In this document: positions 1 through 9,395 of the stretch, in pieces
How the letters are laid out: every line of letters starts with the position of its first letter
How positions within the stretch are numbered: the first letter of the stretch is position 1
DNA from: Halobacteriales archaeon
GTDB lineage: Archaea > Halobacteriota > Halobacteria > Halorutilales > JAHENH01
DNA: 36,278 nucleotides
Assembly: GCA_018609935.1 (NCBI GenBank)
Contig: JAHENH010000053.1
Coordinates: 1-36,278 of the forward strand
Direction of reading: 5' to 3'
The notes under the pieces: generated by a model
Told to the model about the DNA's origin: nothing
The model's database searches: none
Seen by the model: only the letters and a program-made list of their open reading frames with translations
Program-made: the position numbers and the translations under genes

Positions 1-825
1 AACAAACAAAAAAACACAAAACAACTCCAAATTCTACAAAATATATACAAATTCCTAGAACGCCTAATAACCAAAAAATACAGCGAATATATTGGAGAGA
101 GTGCCAAAAAAGTAGCCAAAGAAGACATACTAGAATCTGCTCAATGGATAAAAAATCAAAACCAAAACCAAAACAAACAAAATAACCCAAAAAACCAACA
201 AGATAGTTATAGTGTTGAGTTTATTCATAACCTAGATAGATCAATTTTTTATCAAATAATAGATAAAATAGAGAGTGATATAGAGGAAGTATCAGTTGTA
301 GCTCCTTATTTTGGAGAAACAACAAGAGTATTAGAAGAGTTTTCTGATATAAGTAGTAGGGTAAAATTATATCTTCAACAAAGACAAGCCCAGATCGAAA
401 AAGAGGATCTAAAGAATTTATTAGAACAGAGAGACAACCTATCTGTTTCTATTTTTAAAAAGGATAGATTTGTACACGGTAAACTATTAGTTATAAAGTC
501 TAGTGGTTTCGTTTATTGTCTATTAGGTAGTCCTAACCCTTCAGTTCAGGCTATGCTTTCTGGTTCTGAAAGTGGAAATATTTTTGAAGAACTGGGAACA
601 TTTTCTCCCGATGAATTCTCAATGGAATCTATTAAATCAGATAGATATAATCTTGATAAAATTATATTCGATCAGCTCAGTATAAATGATGAAAATGAGC
701 AGGAGGAGTTCTACAAGGAGATGATTAGGATGGTCCGTGATAGGTTGATGAGGCAACCAGATGAAAATCCGTCGCTCTGCGAGACTATTGCGGAGCATAA
801 TCCAGAGTACGACTATGAAAGGTGA
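1..825 (+). CDS. PLD-like (phospholipase D superfamily) protein, 5' truncated
   Basis: The reading frame is open from base 1 to the TGA at 823-825, so the start lies outside the window; about 274 residues are visible. The first 60 or so are Lys/Gln/Asn-rich and look like a helical or linker region. After that comes a PLD-like half domain with an APYFGE strand and a FVHGKLLVIK segment (the HxK of an HKD motif) followed by GSPNPS, the usual GSxN partner. Only one such motif is visible, so a second is either upstream or supplied by a dimer. The end is very acidic. It lies 20 bp upstream of a PLD-SNF2 helicase on the same strand, so the two are probably co-transcribed and work on nucleic acid together. 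The A-rich start differs in base use from the later part. The family is clear; the substrate is unknown. Confidence 0.75.
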   Translation, partial: NKQKNTKQLQILQNIYKFLERLITKKYSEYIGESAKKVAKEDILESAQWIKNQNQNQNKQNNPKNQQDSYSVEFIHNLDRSIFYQIIDKIESDIEEVSVVAPYFGETTRVLEEFSDISSRVKLYLQQRQAQIEKEDLKNLLEQRDNLSVSIFKKDRFVHGKLLVIKSSGFVYCLLGSPNPSVQAMLSGSESGNIFEELGTFSPDEFSMESIKSDRYNLDKIIFDQLSINDENEQEEFYKEMIRMVRDRLMRQPDENPSLCETIAEHNPEYDYER

Positions 826-845
826 TTTAGATTAGCGAGAACAGT

Positions 846-3800
846 ATGCCAGGAATTATTGATAATCAGCGGGTTCAGCTTGGCGAGGTTATCAAGGAAG
901 GGATCAAGGATGAGAATATAGACAGGCTTCGTGTAGGTGTTGGGTATTTCTATACGAGTGGTTTGAAGAGTCTTCAACCCCAGCTGGAAGATTTTATTGA
1001 AAGCGGAGGTCAGCTCGACATTATGATGGGAAATACGGTTAATAGAGATACTCTGGAAGAGTTAGTTGCCGGATATAAAAGCCAGCAACTTGCACTTACT
1101 CGACAACCGAATCATCTGATTCAAGAGGACGATAAGCAAGAGCTTAAACAAGAATTGAAAAATGATCTTGAGCAACAGATTTTATATACGGATCCTACAG
1201 ACCAGAATCAAAAATTTATAAGTAAGTTATCAGAATGGCTTGATACTAATTCAGTAAGATTACGGGTTTATCCTAAAGAGAGATTTCATGCAAAAGCATA
1301 TGTGCTTGAAAGTGATGGAGATGGATCGATTACTCGTCCTGATTTAGCTGGAATTGTAGGTTCTAGTAATCTTACATTTTCTGGATTGACTTCTAATACG
1401 GAGTTGAATGCTACTGTTTACACTGCTGATGCTAAGGAATTACAGGAATGGTATGAAGAAAGATGGGAAGAATCAGAAGAGTTTTCACCTGAACTTTTGG
1501 ACGTTATAGAGAATTCTTGGGCTTCTTATCATCCTAGTTTGGAGTTAGCTGATCCTTATTATGTTTATATTAAAACTCTTTATGAATTATTTAAAGAGAG
1601 TTTAGAGACTACCGAGGAGTATCTTAGAAGTTTTCAAGTATATCAGGATTTATATGACTTCCAGAAATGGGCTGTTCTTAGAGGAACCCGTATAGCTCGG
1701 AAGTATGAAGGAGTAATGATTTCAGATGTTGTAGGGATGGGTAAAACATATGTAGGTCTTGCATTGTTAGAACACTTCTATCATAGAAATTATATGCAGG
1801 GAAAGCGGGGTAAAATGCTGATAATCTGTCCTAAAAAGTTAGTTACAATGTGGGAAAGAATGGTGACAAAATATTCTCTCCATGCTGAAGTCGTAAGTAT
1901 GGGAATGTTAAGTAAGGAAGACTATGATGAAATTCTATTAGATGAGCATGGAGATTCATCTGTTGTTTTAATAGATGAAAGCCATCATTACCGTAACCAT
2001 GATACTAACAGATATGAAAATCTAAGTCAGTTTTTACCTGTTGTAAACGAGACTATACTTCTTAGTGCTACTCCTTATACTACAGAGCCTTCAGATGTTT
2101 ATAATCAGATTAAACTCTTTCATTTAGACGATGTTACTCAAATACCTATTAACCCTCCTAACCTAGACAAGTTCATAAAGAAGGTTGAAAATGATGAAGC
2201 CAACCTTTCAGAGCTTTTAAGTCATACAATGGTGAGGCGTACTAGATACGATATCGTCGAACAATACGGCGGTGAAGACGAAGATGGAAGATTTATAGAG
2301 ATGGAAGATGAGAAAAGGTATCTTCCTGATAGAAAGCTGAAAACTACCGATTATTATATTTCAGATGTTTATGGGAGAGAATTTTATCATAGAATAGTTG
2401 ATGTATTAGAGAATTTGAATTATGCACGTTATGCTCTTGGTTCTGAAGAATATCTAAAACCAGAGTACAGAGATAAAAGTAAATATCAAGATCTTTCTAA
2501 TATAGGCAAGAATCTTAGAGGTCTTCTTAAAGCCAATTTCTTGAAACGGTTAGAAAGCAGTATATTTGCTTTTAGAGAAACTCTTGATAAAACACTTCGA
2601 AGTTATAGGAACTTCTATAAGTTGTTAGATAAGGGAACTGTAGCAATCGGAGAAAAGATTAATGAGTACTTGAAATCTGAGGACGACCCTGATGAAATTT
2701 TAGAAGCTATTGAAGAAATGGAAGAAGAAAGAATACAAGATTATGAAATAGAAGCTTTCTATTTAGATAAGTTAAAGAAGGATTTACAACAGGATATTGA
2801 AGCTCTTGAAGATTTACATCAAAGAACAGACTCTATAATAGAAGAAATATTTGAAGATTACAAGAAAGACGATAAAATTAGATCTCTCAAAACACTATTA
2901 TCTAATCTCTATAGCGGAGACCATAAAATATTTGAAACAGACGATAGTTCCGACAAAATCATTGTATTCACAGAATTTGCTGATACAGTTAGACATATTG
3001 GAGAAGGTCTAGACCAGCTTCAAAATCAAGGACAGCTAACCGATGTTCGCTTTGAAACTGTTACATCTGATACAGGAAATGTAGATGAAATCTTCGAACG
3101 ATTTGCACCCAGGGCAAATGAAGCCAGAGAGAAAATAAATCCTGAAAACGAACTAGATCTTTTGATAACTACAGACGTAGCAAGCGAGGGATTAAACCTT
3201 CAGGATAGTAACTTTGTAATTAACTATGACATTCACTGGAATCCTTTGAAATTAATCCAGCGCATAGGTAGAGTGGACAGACTGGGAACAGAACACTCTA
3301 CAGTTTATGTATCTAATTTCTTCCCTGAAACGGTTCTCGAAGACGAGTTAGGAATAATTAAGAAGGTGGAAGAAAGAGTAAACGAGATTAACTCTGTCTT
3401 AGGAATGGATGGGAATATCTTGACTGAAGAGGATCAGCCTAATCAGACTTTTATGCAAAGAATTTACGAGGAAGATATGAGAAGTATAGAAGAATATGAA
3501 AAAACAGAGTTACTCCCTGATGACGAAGTCACTGGTTCAGTAAATAAACTTAGGAAACTAAAGGAAAATCAACCGGATCTCCTTGAAAAAATAAAGGAAA
3601 TGGATGGAGTTAGAAGTGCATACACTTGGGATAAAGATTTTGACGGAATTTTTGTTCTATGCCATCAGGGAGATTATACCACTCCATATATTGTAGGATT
3701 TCCAGAGGAGGGAGATCCAAAAATAGAGCTTGAAAGTCAAGAGGAAATTATTGAAACTATATCATGTAATGAGGAGGAAGATCCAGTAGATGTAGAAAAT

Positions 3801-3890
3801 GAGAAATTTGATAGAAAATATGCTAGAGCTACTGATGTTGCATCTAGTTCTTTTGAAGATGATATAAAGGAAAGAGAAAAAATTTGGTAG
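846..3890 (+). CDS. PLD-domain SNF2/RapA-type DEAD-like helicase
   Basis: A 1014-residue protein. The N-terminus (about 1-190) is a PLD-like domain with H148-A-K150 and GSSN at 172-175. A superfamily 2 helicase core follows: motif I around DVVGMGKT (K300), motif II DESH at 377-380, motif III SATP at 407-410, a charged insertion of about 480-690 that is probably coiled coil, then a C-terminal helicase half with IIVFTEFADT, TTDVASEGLNLQ and QRIGRVDR (805-812). It is expected to be an ATP-driven DNA translocase whose PLD domain may bind or cut DNA. Similar PLD/SNF2 proteins occur in prokaryotic defence loci such as DISARM-like systems, but the partners that would define a system lie outside the window. 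It follows the PLD gene by 20 bp. The last few codons overlap a histidine-kinase relic in another frame, so the natural C-terminus may have been replaced. Confidence 0.85.
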   Translation: MPGIIDNQRVQLGEVIKEGIKDENIDRLRVGVGYFYTSGLKSLQPQLEDFIESGGQLDIMMGNTVNRDTLEELVAGYKSQQLALTRQPNHLIQEDDKQELKQELKNDLEQQILYTDPTDQNQKFISKLSEWLDTNSVRLRVYPKERFHAKAYVLESDGDGSITRPDLAGIVGSSNLTFSGLTSNTELNATVYTADAKELQEWYEERWEESEEFSPELLDVIENSWASYHPSLELADPYYVYIKTLYELFKESLETTEEYLRSFQVYQDLYDFQKWAVLRGTRIARKYEGVMISDVVGMGKTYVGLALLEHFYHRNYMQGKRGKMLIICPKKLVTMWERMVTKYSLHAEVVSMGMLSKEDYDEILLDEHGDSSVVLIDESHHYRNHDTNRYENLSQFLPVVNETILLSATPYTTEPSDVYNQIKLFHLDDVTQIPINPPNLDKFIKKVENDEANLSELLSHTMVRRTRYDIVEQYGGEDEDGRFIEMEDEKRYLPDRKLKTTDYYISDVYGREFYHRIVDVLENLNYARYALGSEEYLKPEYRDKSKYQDLSNIGKNLRGLLKANFLKRLESSIFAFRETLDKTLRSYRNFYKLLDKGTVAIGEKINEYLKSEDDPDEILEAIEEMEEERIQDYEIEAFYLDKLKKDLQQDIEALEDLHQRTDSIIEEIFEDYKKDDKIRSLKTLLSNLYSGDHKIFETDDSSDKIIVFTEFADTVRHIGEGLDQLQNQGQLTDVRFETVTSDTGNVDEIFERFAPRANEAREKINPENELDLLITTDVASEGLNLQDSNFVINYDIHWNPLKLIQRIGRVDRLGTEHSTVYVSNFFPETVLEDELGIIKKVEERVNEINSVLGMDGNILTEEDQPNQTFMQRIYEEDMRSIEEYEKTELLPDDEVTGSVNKLRKLKENQPDLLEKIKEMDGVRSAYTWDKDFDGIFVLCHQGDYTTPYIVGFPEEGDPKIELESQEEIIETISCNEEEDPVDVENEKFDRKYARATDVASSSFEDDIKEREKIW

Positions 3891-4035
3891 AGAGCAAAAA
3901 GGATTAGAAAGTGAAGGTACAGGTATTGGACTATATCTAGTAGATCAACTAATAGATAGCTATAGTGGTGAAATATGGATTGAAGACAACCAACCAGAGG
4001 GAAGTATATTTAAGGTAGAACTACAAAAAATATAA
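3868..4035 (+). pseudogene. Relic of a histidine kinase C-terminus (HATPase G2 box)
   Basis: A frame different from the helicase reads FGREQKGLESEGTGIGLYL and then a typical ATPase tail ending in KVELQKI and TAA at 4033-4035. GTGIGL is the G2 box of HATPase_c domains. The kinase sequence starts inside the last helicase codons, so there is a recombination joint near 3870-3890. It is only about 50 residues, has no start, and faces the C-terminus of another kinase gene tail to tail, which carries the same DNQP tail motif. I read it as a deletion remnant of a larger kinase gene. Confidence 0.7.
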
Positions 4036-4053
4036 ATTATATAGTGTATTTAG

Positions 4054-6713
4054 TTAGTTATGTTTTGGTAGTGTAATTTCTATTGTTGTTCCTCTTGGTT
4101 GGTTATCTGATATAGATATAGATCCCATATTTATTTCTACTATCCAATATACTATTCACAACCCTAGTCCTGCACTATGTTTTAATGGTGTTTCTTTACC
4201 AATTTCTAATACTTCTTTTTCGCTTTCCGGCATACCAACTCCGTTATCCTGTATTTCTATTTTTATGTTGTCGTTTGTCTCCCATACTGAAATATCGGCT
4301 TTTGGTGTTTCACTATCATTATGTTTTATTGCATTTTCTATTAATTCATACAATGCTGGTTTAACAGAAACATATAGCGATATATATTCTTCTATATCTA
4401 TATCTATATCTATACCTGCATTTGGATATTTTTCTAATAATTCTTTTTTAATTTCTTCTAGTATATTTTTTATATCTCTCTCTAATATCTCACTGCCTTC
4501 TATTTCAAATATCTCTTTTGCTTTTTGGGTTTTTTCACTTAATTTTTCTAGATCTTTTATAGCTTCTTCTGCTTCCTTAATTTGTTCTCTAAATTTTTCT
4601 TTTTCGGTATTTTTTTCTATTTCTTTTATTTTTAGGAGTATAAAGTTTAATTTATTTCTTAGGTTGTGTCGTAGAACTCTATACAGTACCTGTGTTTGTT
4701 GTTTTTCAAGTCTTTCTGTTGTGACATCTCTCTGTATAGCTACAAAATGTGTTATCTCACCATTTTGGTTAATTGGAGCTATAGTCTGGTCAGCATAATA
4801 TAATCCACCATCCTTCCTTTTGTTGAGTATTTGTTCTTCCCAGGTTTCTCCAGAAAGAATTGTATCCCATAGATCACTATAGTATTCTTGGGGTTGTTCT
4901 CCTGATTTTAGGATGGATGGATTTTTACCTAATGCTTCATCTTTTGTATATCCTGTAATTTCTGTAAATTTTGGATTGACATACGTTATTTCTCCATCTT
5001 TATCAACTATATATATAGCACTTCCAGCTTGATCAACTGCATGTCTGAAGATCTGCAATTTTCGTTTCCGTCTTTCTTCTTTGGTTACATCTTGTATGGT
5101 TCCAAGCATTCTTTTTGGTTCGCTATCTTTGAAGTATATTTCTCCTGTTTCTTGTACTATGCGTATTTTTTCGTCTGGGCGTACTATTCTGTAGGTCATG
5201 TTGTAGTTGTTTTTTTGTAGGGGTTCTTCTACGTTTTTTCGTACCTTTTCTCTATCTTCTGGATGTACATATTCTAGGAATTTTAGATATGTTGGGTTGA
5301 ATTCTTCTGGGTCTAATCCAAATATCCGGTATACTTGATCAGACCATTCCAAATTATCTGTTTCTATATCCCACGTCCAATGCCCTATACCTGCAACACG
5401 TTGAGCCTCCTCTAACCTCTCTTTTGTCTCTTTAAGTTTTTCTTCCTGTTTTTTCTTTTCTGTAATATCACGCAAAATACCATCATAAAAAACCTCACTA
5501 TCATCCTGAGATTTCATCGCAGTAACTGCTACCCATATTTCTTTGTCTCTTAGTGTTTTTTGTCTTAGTTCTTTGTTTTCTATCTTTCCTTTTTTTTCAA
5601 GTTTTTCACTTAATTTCTTTCTTTGACTTTCATCTATATAGAAGTCACTTGCTGTATATTTTAAAAGTTCTTCTTTGGATTCTGCCTCTAAAATATCTAC
5701 GAGTGCAGGATTCACCTGTATAAACTCTCCTTTTGATCCAGGTTTATTTCTATATACTCCCACAGGCAGATTTTCTATGATTTTTTTGTATCTTTCTAGT
5801 TTTTTTCTATTTTCAAGAGAATATATTGCGTATGCTAGGTCATCTCCTATCTCTGATAATAATTTTTTTCTTTTTCGTCAAAAGCATGTTTTCTATCTGC
5901 GTATATGTTTAAAACTCCGTATGTTTTTTTATGTATAAGGGGTATTGCTATGCTTGATTTGTATCCACGTTTTAGTGCTTCTTCTCTCCAAGGCTTATAT
6001 TTTGGGTTTTCTGGGATGTTCTGCATAACCTGTATTTTATTTGTCTTTACTGCTTTACCTGTAGGTCCTTGTCCTGTAGGGGTTTCATCGGCTGTTATTT
6101 CTATTTTTTCTAAGTAGTGTTTTTCTATTCCTACAATTGTTCTTGGTTTTATTTTATTTGTATTAGGATCATATTGTCCGGTCCAAGCAAAAATATAAGG
6201 TTTGGAATTGGCTAATATATTACATATATTTTTTTCTAATTCTTTACGTGTATCACTATATATTAATGCTCTATTTACTTGTCTTATAACAGATTCTATA
6301 TGGCTTATCTTTGGTTTCTCCTTATCCGAATATGTAGTGTTTTTTATTTTGTTTTCAAGTAATTCAAGCTGGTCGTCAACAGATTTTTTTATTATATATG
6401 TATCTATATTTTTATTTATTGCTTTACTTGCTAGTTTTTCAGAACCATTATCTGTATAAAGAATAAAAGGAAGATCTGGATCCAATTTTTTTATTTTATC
6501 TAATATTTTTAATCCATCTATTTCTGATGGGTTATGATCACTTAAAACACAATCAATTTTTTTATTTTTTATTTTTTCTACAATATTAGTATTAGATAGA
6601 CATGAGGTTATTATGGCATCTATATTTTTTTCTTTCAGATATCTAGAGAGCTTTTCTGCATTATCTTTTTGATTAGTAATATATAAGAGATTTATATTCT
6701 GTTCAGACACCAT
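4054..6713 (-). pseudogene. Receiver-GAF-PAS-PAS-PAS histidine kinase, split by a frameshift and an in-frame TGA
   Basis: One kinase gene in pieces. From the ATG at 6711-6713 comes a receiver-like domain (phospho-acceptor candidate D59, but the usual acidic pair after strand 1 is missing), then a GAF domain. That frame ends at 5847 after FDEKEKNYYQR. Adding one A to the A7 run (T7 on the plus strand at 5863-5869) restores KLLSEIGDDLAYAIYSLE and continues into three PAS domains, an H-box RHNLRNKLN and an HATPase domain. A TGA at 4156-4158 falls directly after AGLGL; beyond it the same frame continues as IVYWIVEINMG to a TAA at 4054-4056. This family normally reads GLGLW there, so TGG has become TGA. 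It would be a sensory kinase, probably soluble, since no membrane segment is visible. Either two sequencing errors or a broken gene. Confidence 0.85.
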
Positions 6714-6874
6714 ATATCCAATAAATAAAAGTTTATATAGTAAATAAATTACTCAGCTTTACACACTATTTCTATTTTCTGGGTGGATGAAGAGATGGTT
6801 AATTTTTTGCCTGAGATCTTCACCTTTTTGGTTTTTGTTATTTTGTTTATTGTAGGAGACTATAGACTGTTTTT

Positions 6875-7116
6875 ATGACGTTTCTTACGTTTGTTATTGC
6901 TGGTTGGGATCTTTTAATTCCATACTTATTAGGTTTTTTCTTTGTTTTTGTCTTCTGTTGTATTTACTGGGTTTACCTTTTTTGTTGTTGGTGCAAGTAA
7001 GGAGTATTGTAACCAAAAGAAAATGGTATATTAATGGTTCTGAAATGTTCTTGATTGGAATGGTTGTGGCTCTAGTAGCATATACTGTAGGAAAAAGTCT
7101 ACATGGAATTGCGTAA
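6875..7116 (+). pseudogene. Decayed C-terminal piece of a VIT/CCC1-type membrane transporter
   Basis: Three frames each carry part of one recognisable protein. ATG at 6875 reads a hydrophobic segment containing DLLIPYLLG; a second frame gives FFVVGASK; a third, ending with TAA at 7114-7116, gives VTKRKWYINGSEMFLIGMVV and a last membrane helix. In sequence these resemble the final helices of the VIT1/CCC1 iron/manganese transporter family. At least two frameshifts and the absence of the N-terminal half make it a relic. The family assignment rests on this pattern only. Confidence 0.5.
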
Positions 7117-7387
7117 TCCTAAAATTCTAAAATTATATAATTTAATAGTGATAGCTATATGTTTTTGGACCTACTTAGCAAATATTAGATACCGTTAGAA
7201 TTAAACTTTCATTTAATATCTATGTTGTTAAATAGTGGTTTTGTGGATTATAGATATAGTAGTATAGATTGATTTATTAAAAAAATATATTCAACCCTCC
7301 ATAATATAGTTTAAACTATATACATCAACATGGTATTTAGGGCCAGTTTCTAAAAAATAAAACAGCTTTTTATGTTTTTTTATTCTT

Positions 7388-8359
7388 CTATGTTTTTTTC
7401 TGTTTCGGTATTATGTCAAGTTCTTTGTCTGTGTCTCCGAGAACTAGTAGTGCATAATATCTTAGATATGCAAGTACCGGTACATTAACGGACGAAAATA
7501 TTATAATTAAAGATATAACGAGTAATATAGCTAATATCACAAAAACGGTGAGTCCTAACCCTTCAAATAAGGTTAAAAATATAAATCCAATAAAGGCTAA
7601 AATAGCTCCTGGAATTAACAAAATAAGGAAACCAACAATTCCTACTATTAGGCTTCCAATAAGCCCTAAAATCCTTGATAAGATTAGGTATACTAGATAT
7701 TCTTTCCATTCAACTTTGAGTGTTTTCCAGAATCTATGCCATCCATCAAGTACACCACAGTCTTCTAAAATCATAGTTGGAACAAAAAAGCTAGTTGTCA
7801 AACCATCAATGATATCGATTATTATAGCAAAAACTATGAATACTGGGATCAGTATGAATAATAGTCCAATAGAAATCAATGCTGTGCCTTCATTTAAAAA
7901 TGATAGAGTTACAAATAAAAATATCAATATACCTGCTATAATTGGTAGAAATCCTATAAAAAATCGGAATACAGCAACCCTCAATCCTTTCCTTCAATAT
8001 CTACCCCAATAACTCCTTATTTTCACTTCATCATCCCTCAACGATTCAATAAAAATAAACTCAAATACCGAACTTAACAAAAGAAAAAGCAATGCAAACA
8101 CAATAGTAACCACAACAGCCAACAATATAATTGTCAACTCCAGCATACCAGGCAACCCCATACCTGCACCTTCAAACCCATTTGTTGGTGTGTCACCACC
8201 TCCAAAGAAGTTAAACGGAAAATAATTAGTCTGAAAGCCTGTGGATCCTACAAAAAATGCTATAATAGTAAGTTTAAACCACCTATACAGATTAAAAGGA
8301 AACAAGAAATCTTTTGTAACCTCAAAAGCATTAGTTATCTCATCTAAAGCATAAGCCAT
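7388..8359 (-). pseudogene. DUF7544-type polytopic membrane protein with in-frame TGA
   Basis: The start MAYALDEITNAF and the following KDFLFPFNLYRWFKL resemble a haloarchaeal membrane protein family (DUF7544-like). Residues 1-121 contain two hydrophobic segments and a Gly-rich loop. A TGA at 7994-7996 follows IRSYWGRY; the same frame then reads RKGLRVAVFRFFIGFL and continues through at least four hydrophobic segments to a TAG at 7388-7390, 323 codons in all, a sensible length for the family. The TGA falls where Trp is expected (RYWRKGL). The second half could be started independently only from a TTG at 7984. The function of the family is unknown. One transition separates it from an intact gene. 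Confidence 0.75.
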
Positions 8360-8485
8360 ATTTTAAAATAATAAAGATAGATAGATAAAAAAATTGATGA
8401 TTATAAAAATCCGTAAGACAAAGACATATTTTCTATAAATTTTTTTATAAATCTTTAAACCAAACAATATATAAATATACATAAT

Positions 8486-9229
8486 ATGTCTAAAGTATTT
8501 TATACCACTATTTTTAGTGTTAATTTTAGGTGTAGTGGGATGTATAGAAGATGGTGGCACACAAACACAGGGACAGCTTTCCCCTCTAGAAATAAGAAAC
8601 AAATCCATACAAGCCACACAAAACATCAAAACTATACTCACTAAATAATAACTATGAACCTAGACAGTAATATACAATCAGACACAACCTTAGGGAATCA
8701 AACACCGGAAAACGTAAACACATCTTCTAGTACATATGGATCCGGAAAAATCAATATAACATCTAGATCTATGAAGACGGAAATGACACAACAAGTAACA
8801 CCCCTAAACAATAATACAAACACTACACAACAAAACATTACAATGGTTGCATATCTTGTAAATAATACAATCTATATATATTCTGATACATTAACCAACT
8901 TATCATCCAACAACATAAATAGTAGTGGATGGGTTAAGATGGTTATTCCAGCACAATTCAGAATATGTGGGAAAGCCAAAACCAGCTTAGACAACAATAA
9001 ATGTTCCTAAACATATCTGAAGACGTTGAATTGGTAGGGAATGAAACCATAGATGGAAAAGAAACATATATCCCAAGTATAACTTTAGACCAATAACAAC
9101 TACAAAGATATATACAACAACCAATGTCGGGAGGATAAGGGATAGCTGGAGGTGAAATGATCAAGTGTTTCTTTAGAGATTCTAACTGTAATTGGCTCCA
9201 TCAAATATAGAGTTTATCTGTATACTTAA
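8486..9229 (+). pseudogene. Decayed secreted lipoprotein gene (LppX/LolA-like appearance)
   Basis: The start ATG at 8486 is one base out of frame with a lipoprotein signal that reads YFIPLFLVLILGVVGC, a lipobox with cysteine. The frame then passes through IQATQNIKT, shifts near 8629-8652, continues as MNLDSNIQSDTT in an Asn/Thr-rich domain (8654-8945), shifts again near 8950 to IQNMWESQNQL, and goes on through a TAA near 9000 to MFLNISEDVELVGNETIDG and ITLDQ, with two more stops before about 9150. The order of pieces is that of a single archaeal lipoprotein with a beta-rich cargo domain. With three or more frameshifts and three stops it is dead beyond doubt. The far 3' boundary is uncertain. 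Confidence 0.7.
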
Positions 9230-9395
9230 TAATTAGTTATATATGTTGATGTTACAATAGATGTGTTAGAAGGGAACTAAAAAAGTGGAAAAAAGAAATG
9301 CATTCCAGATATTTTTAAATATATATACAAAACTTTACGACACATTATAAGTTTGATCTTATCAATATTTGCATTATAAATACGGTTATTTACGT

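Noticed and set aside
4385..4420. Short tandem repeat of TATATC as a CRISPR-like or regulatory repeat
   Set aside because: It lies inside the kinase coding sequence and simply encodes alternating Ile-Asp; no spacers.
4265..5938. Plus-strand open frames opposite the broken kinase
   Set aside because: They are Ser/Phe-rich shadows of the kinase coding strand, with no recognisable motifs or start signals.
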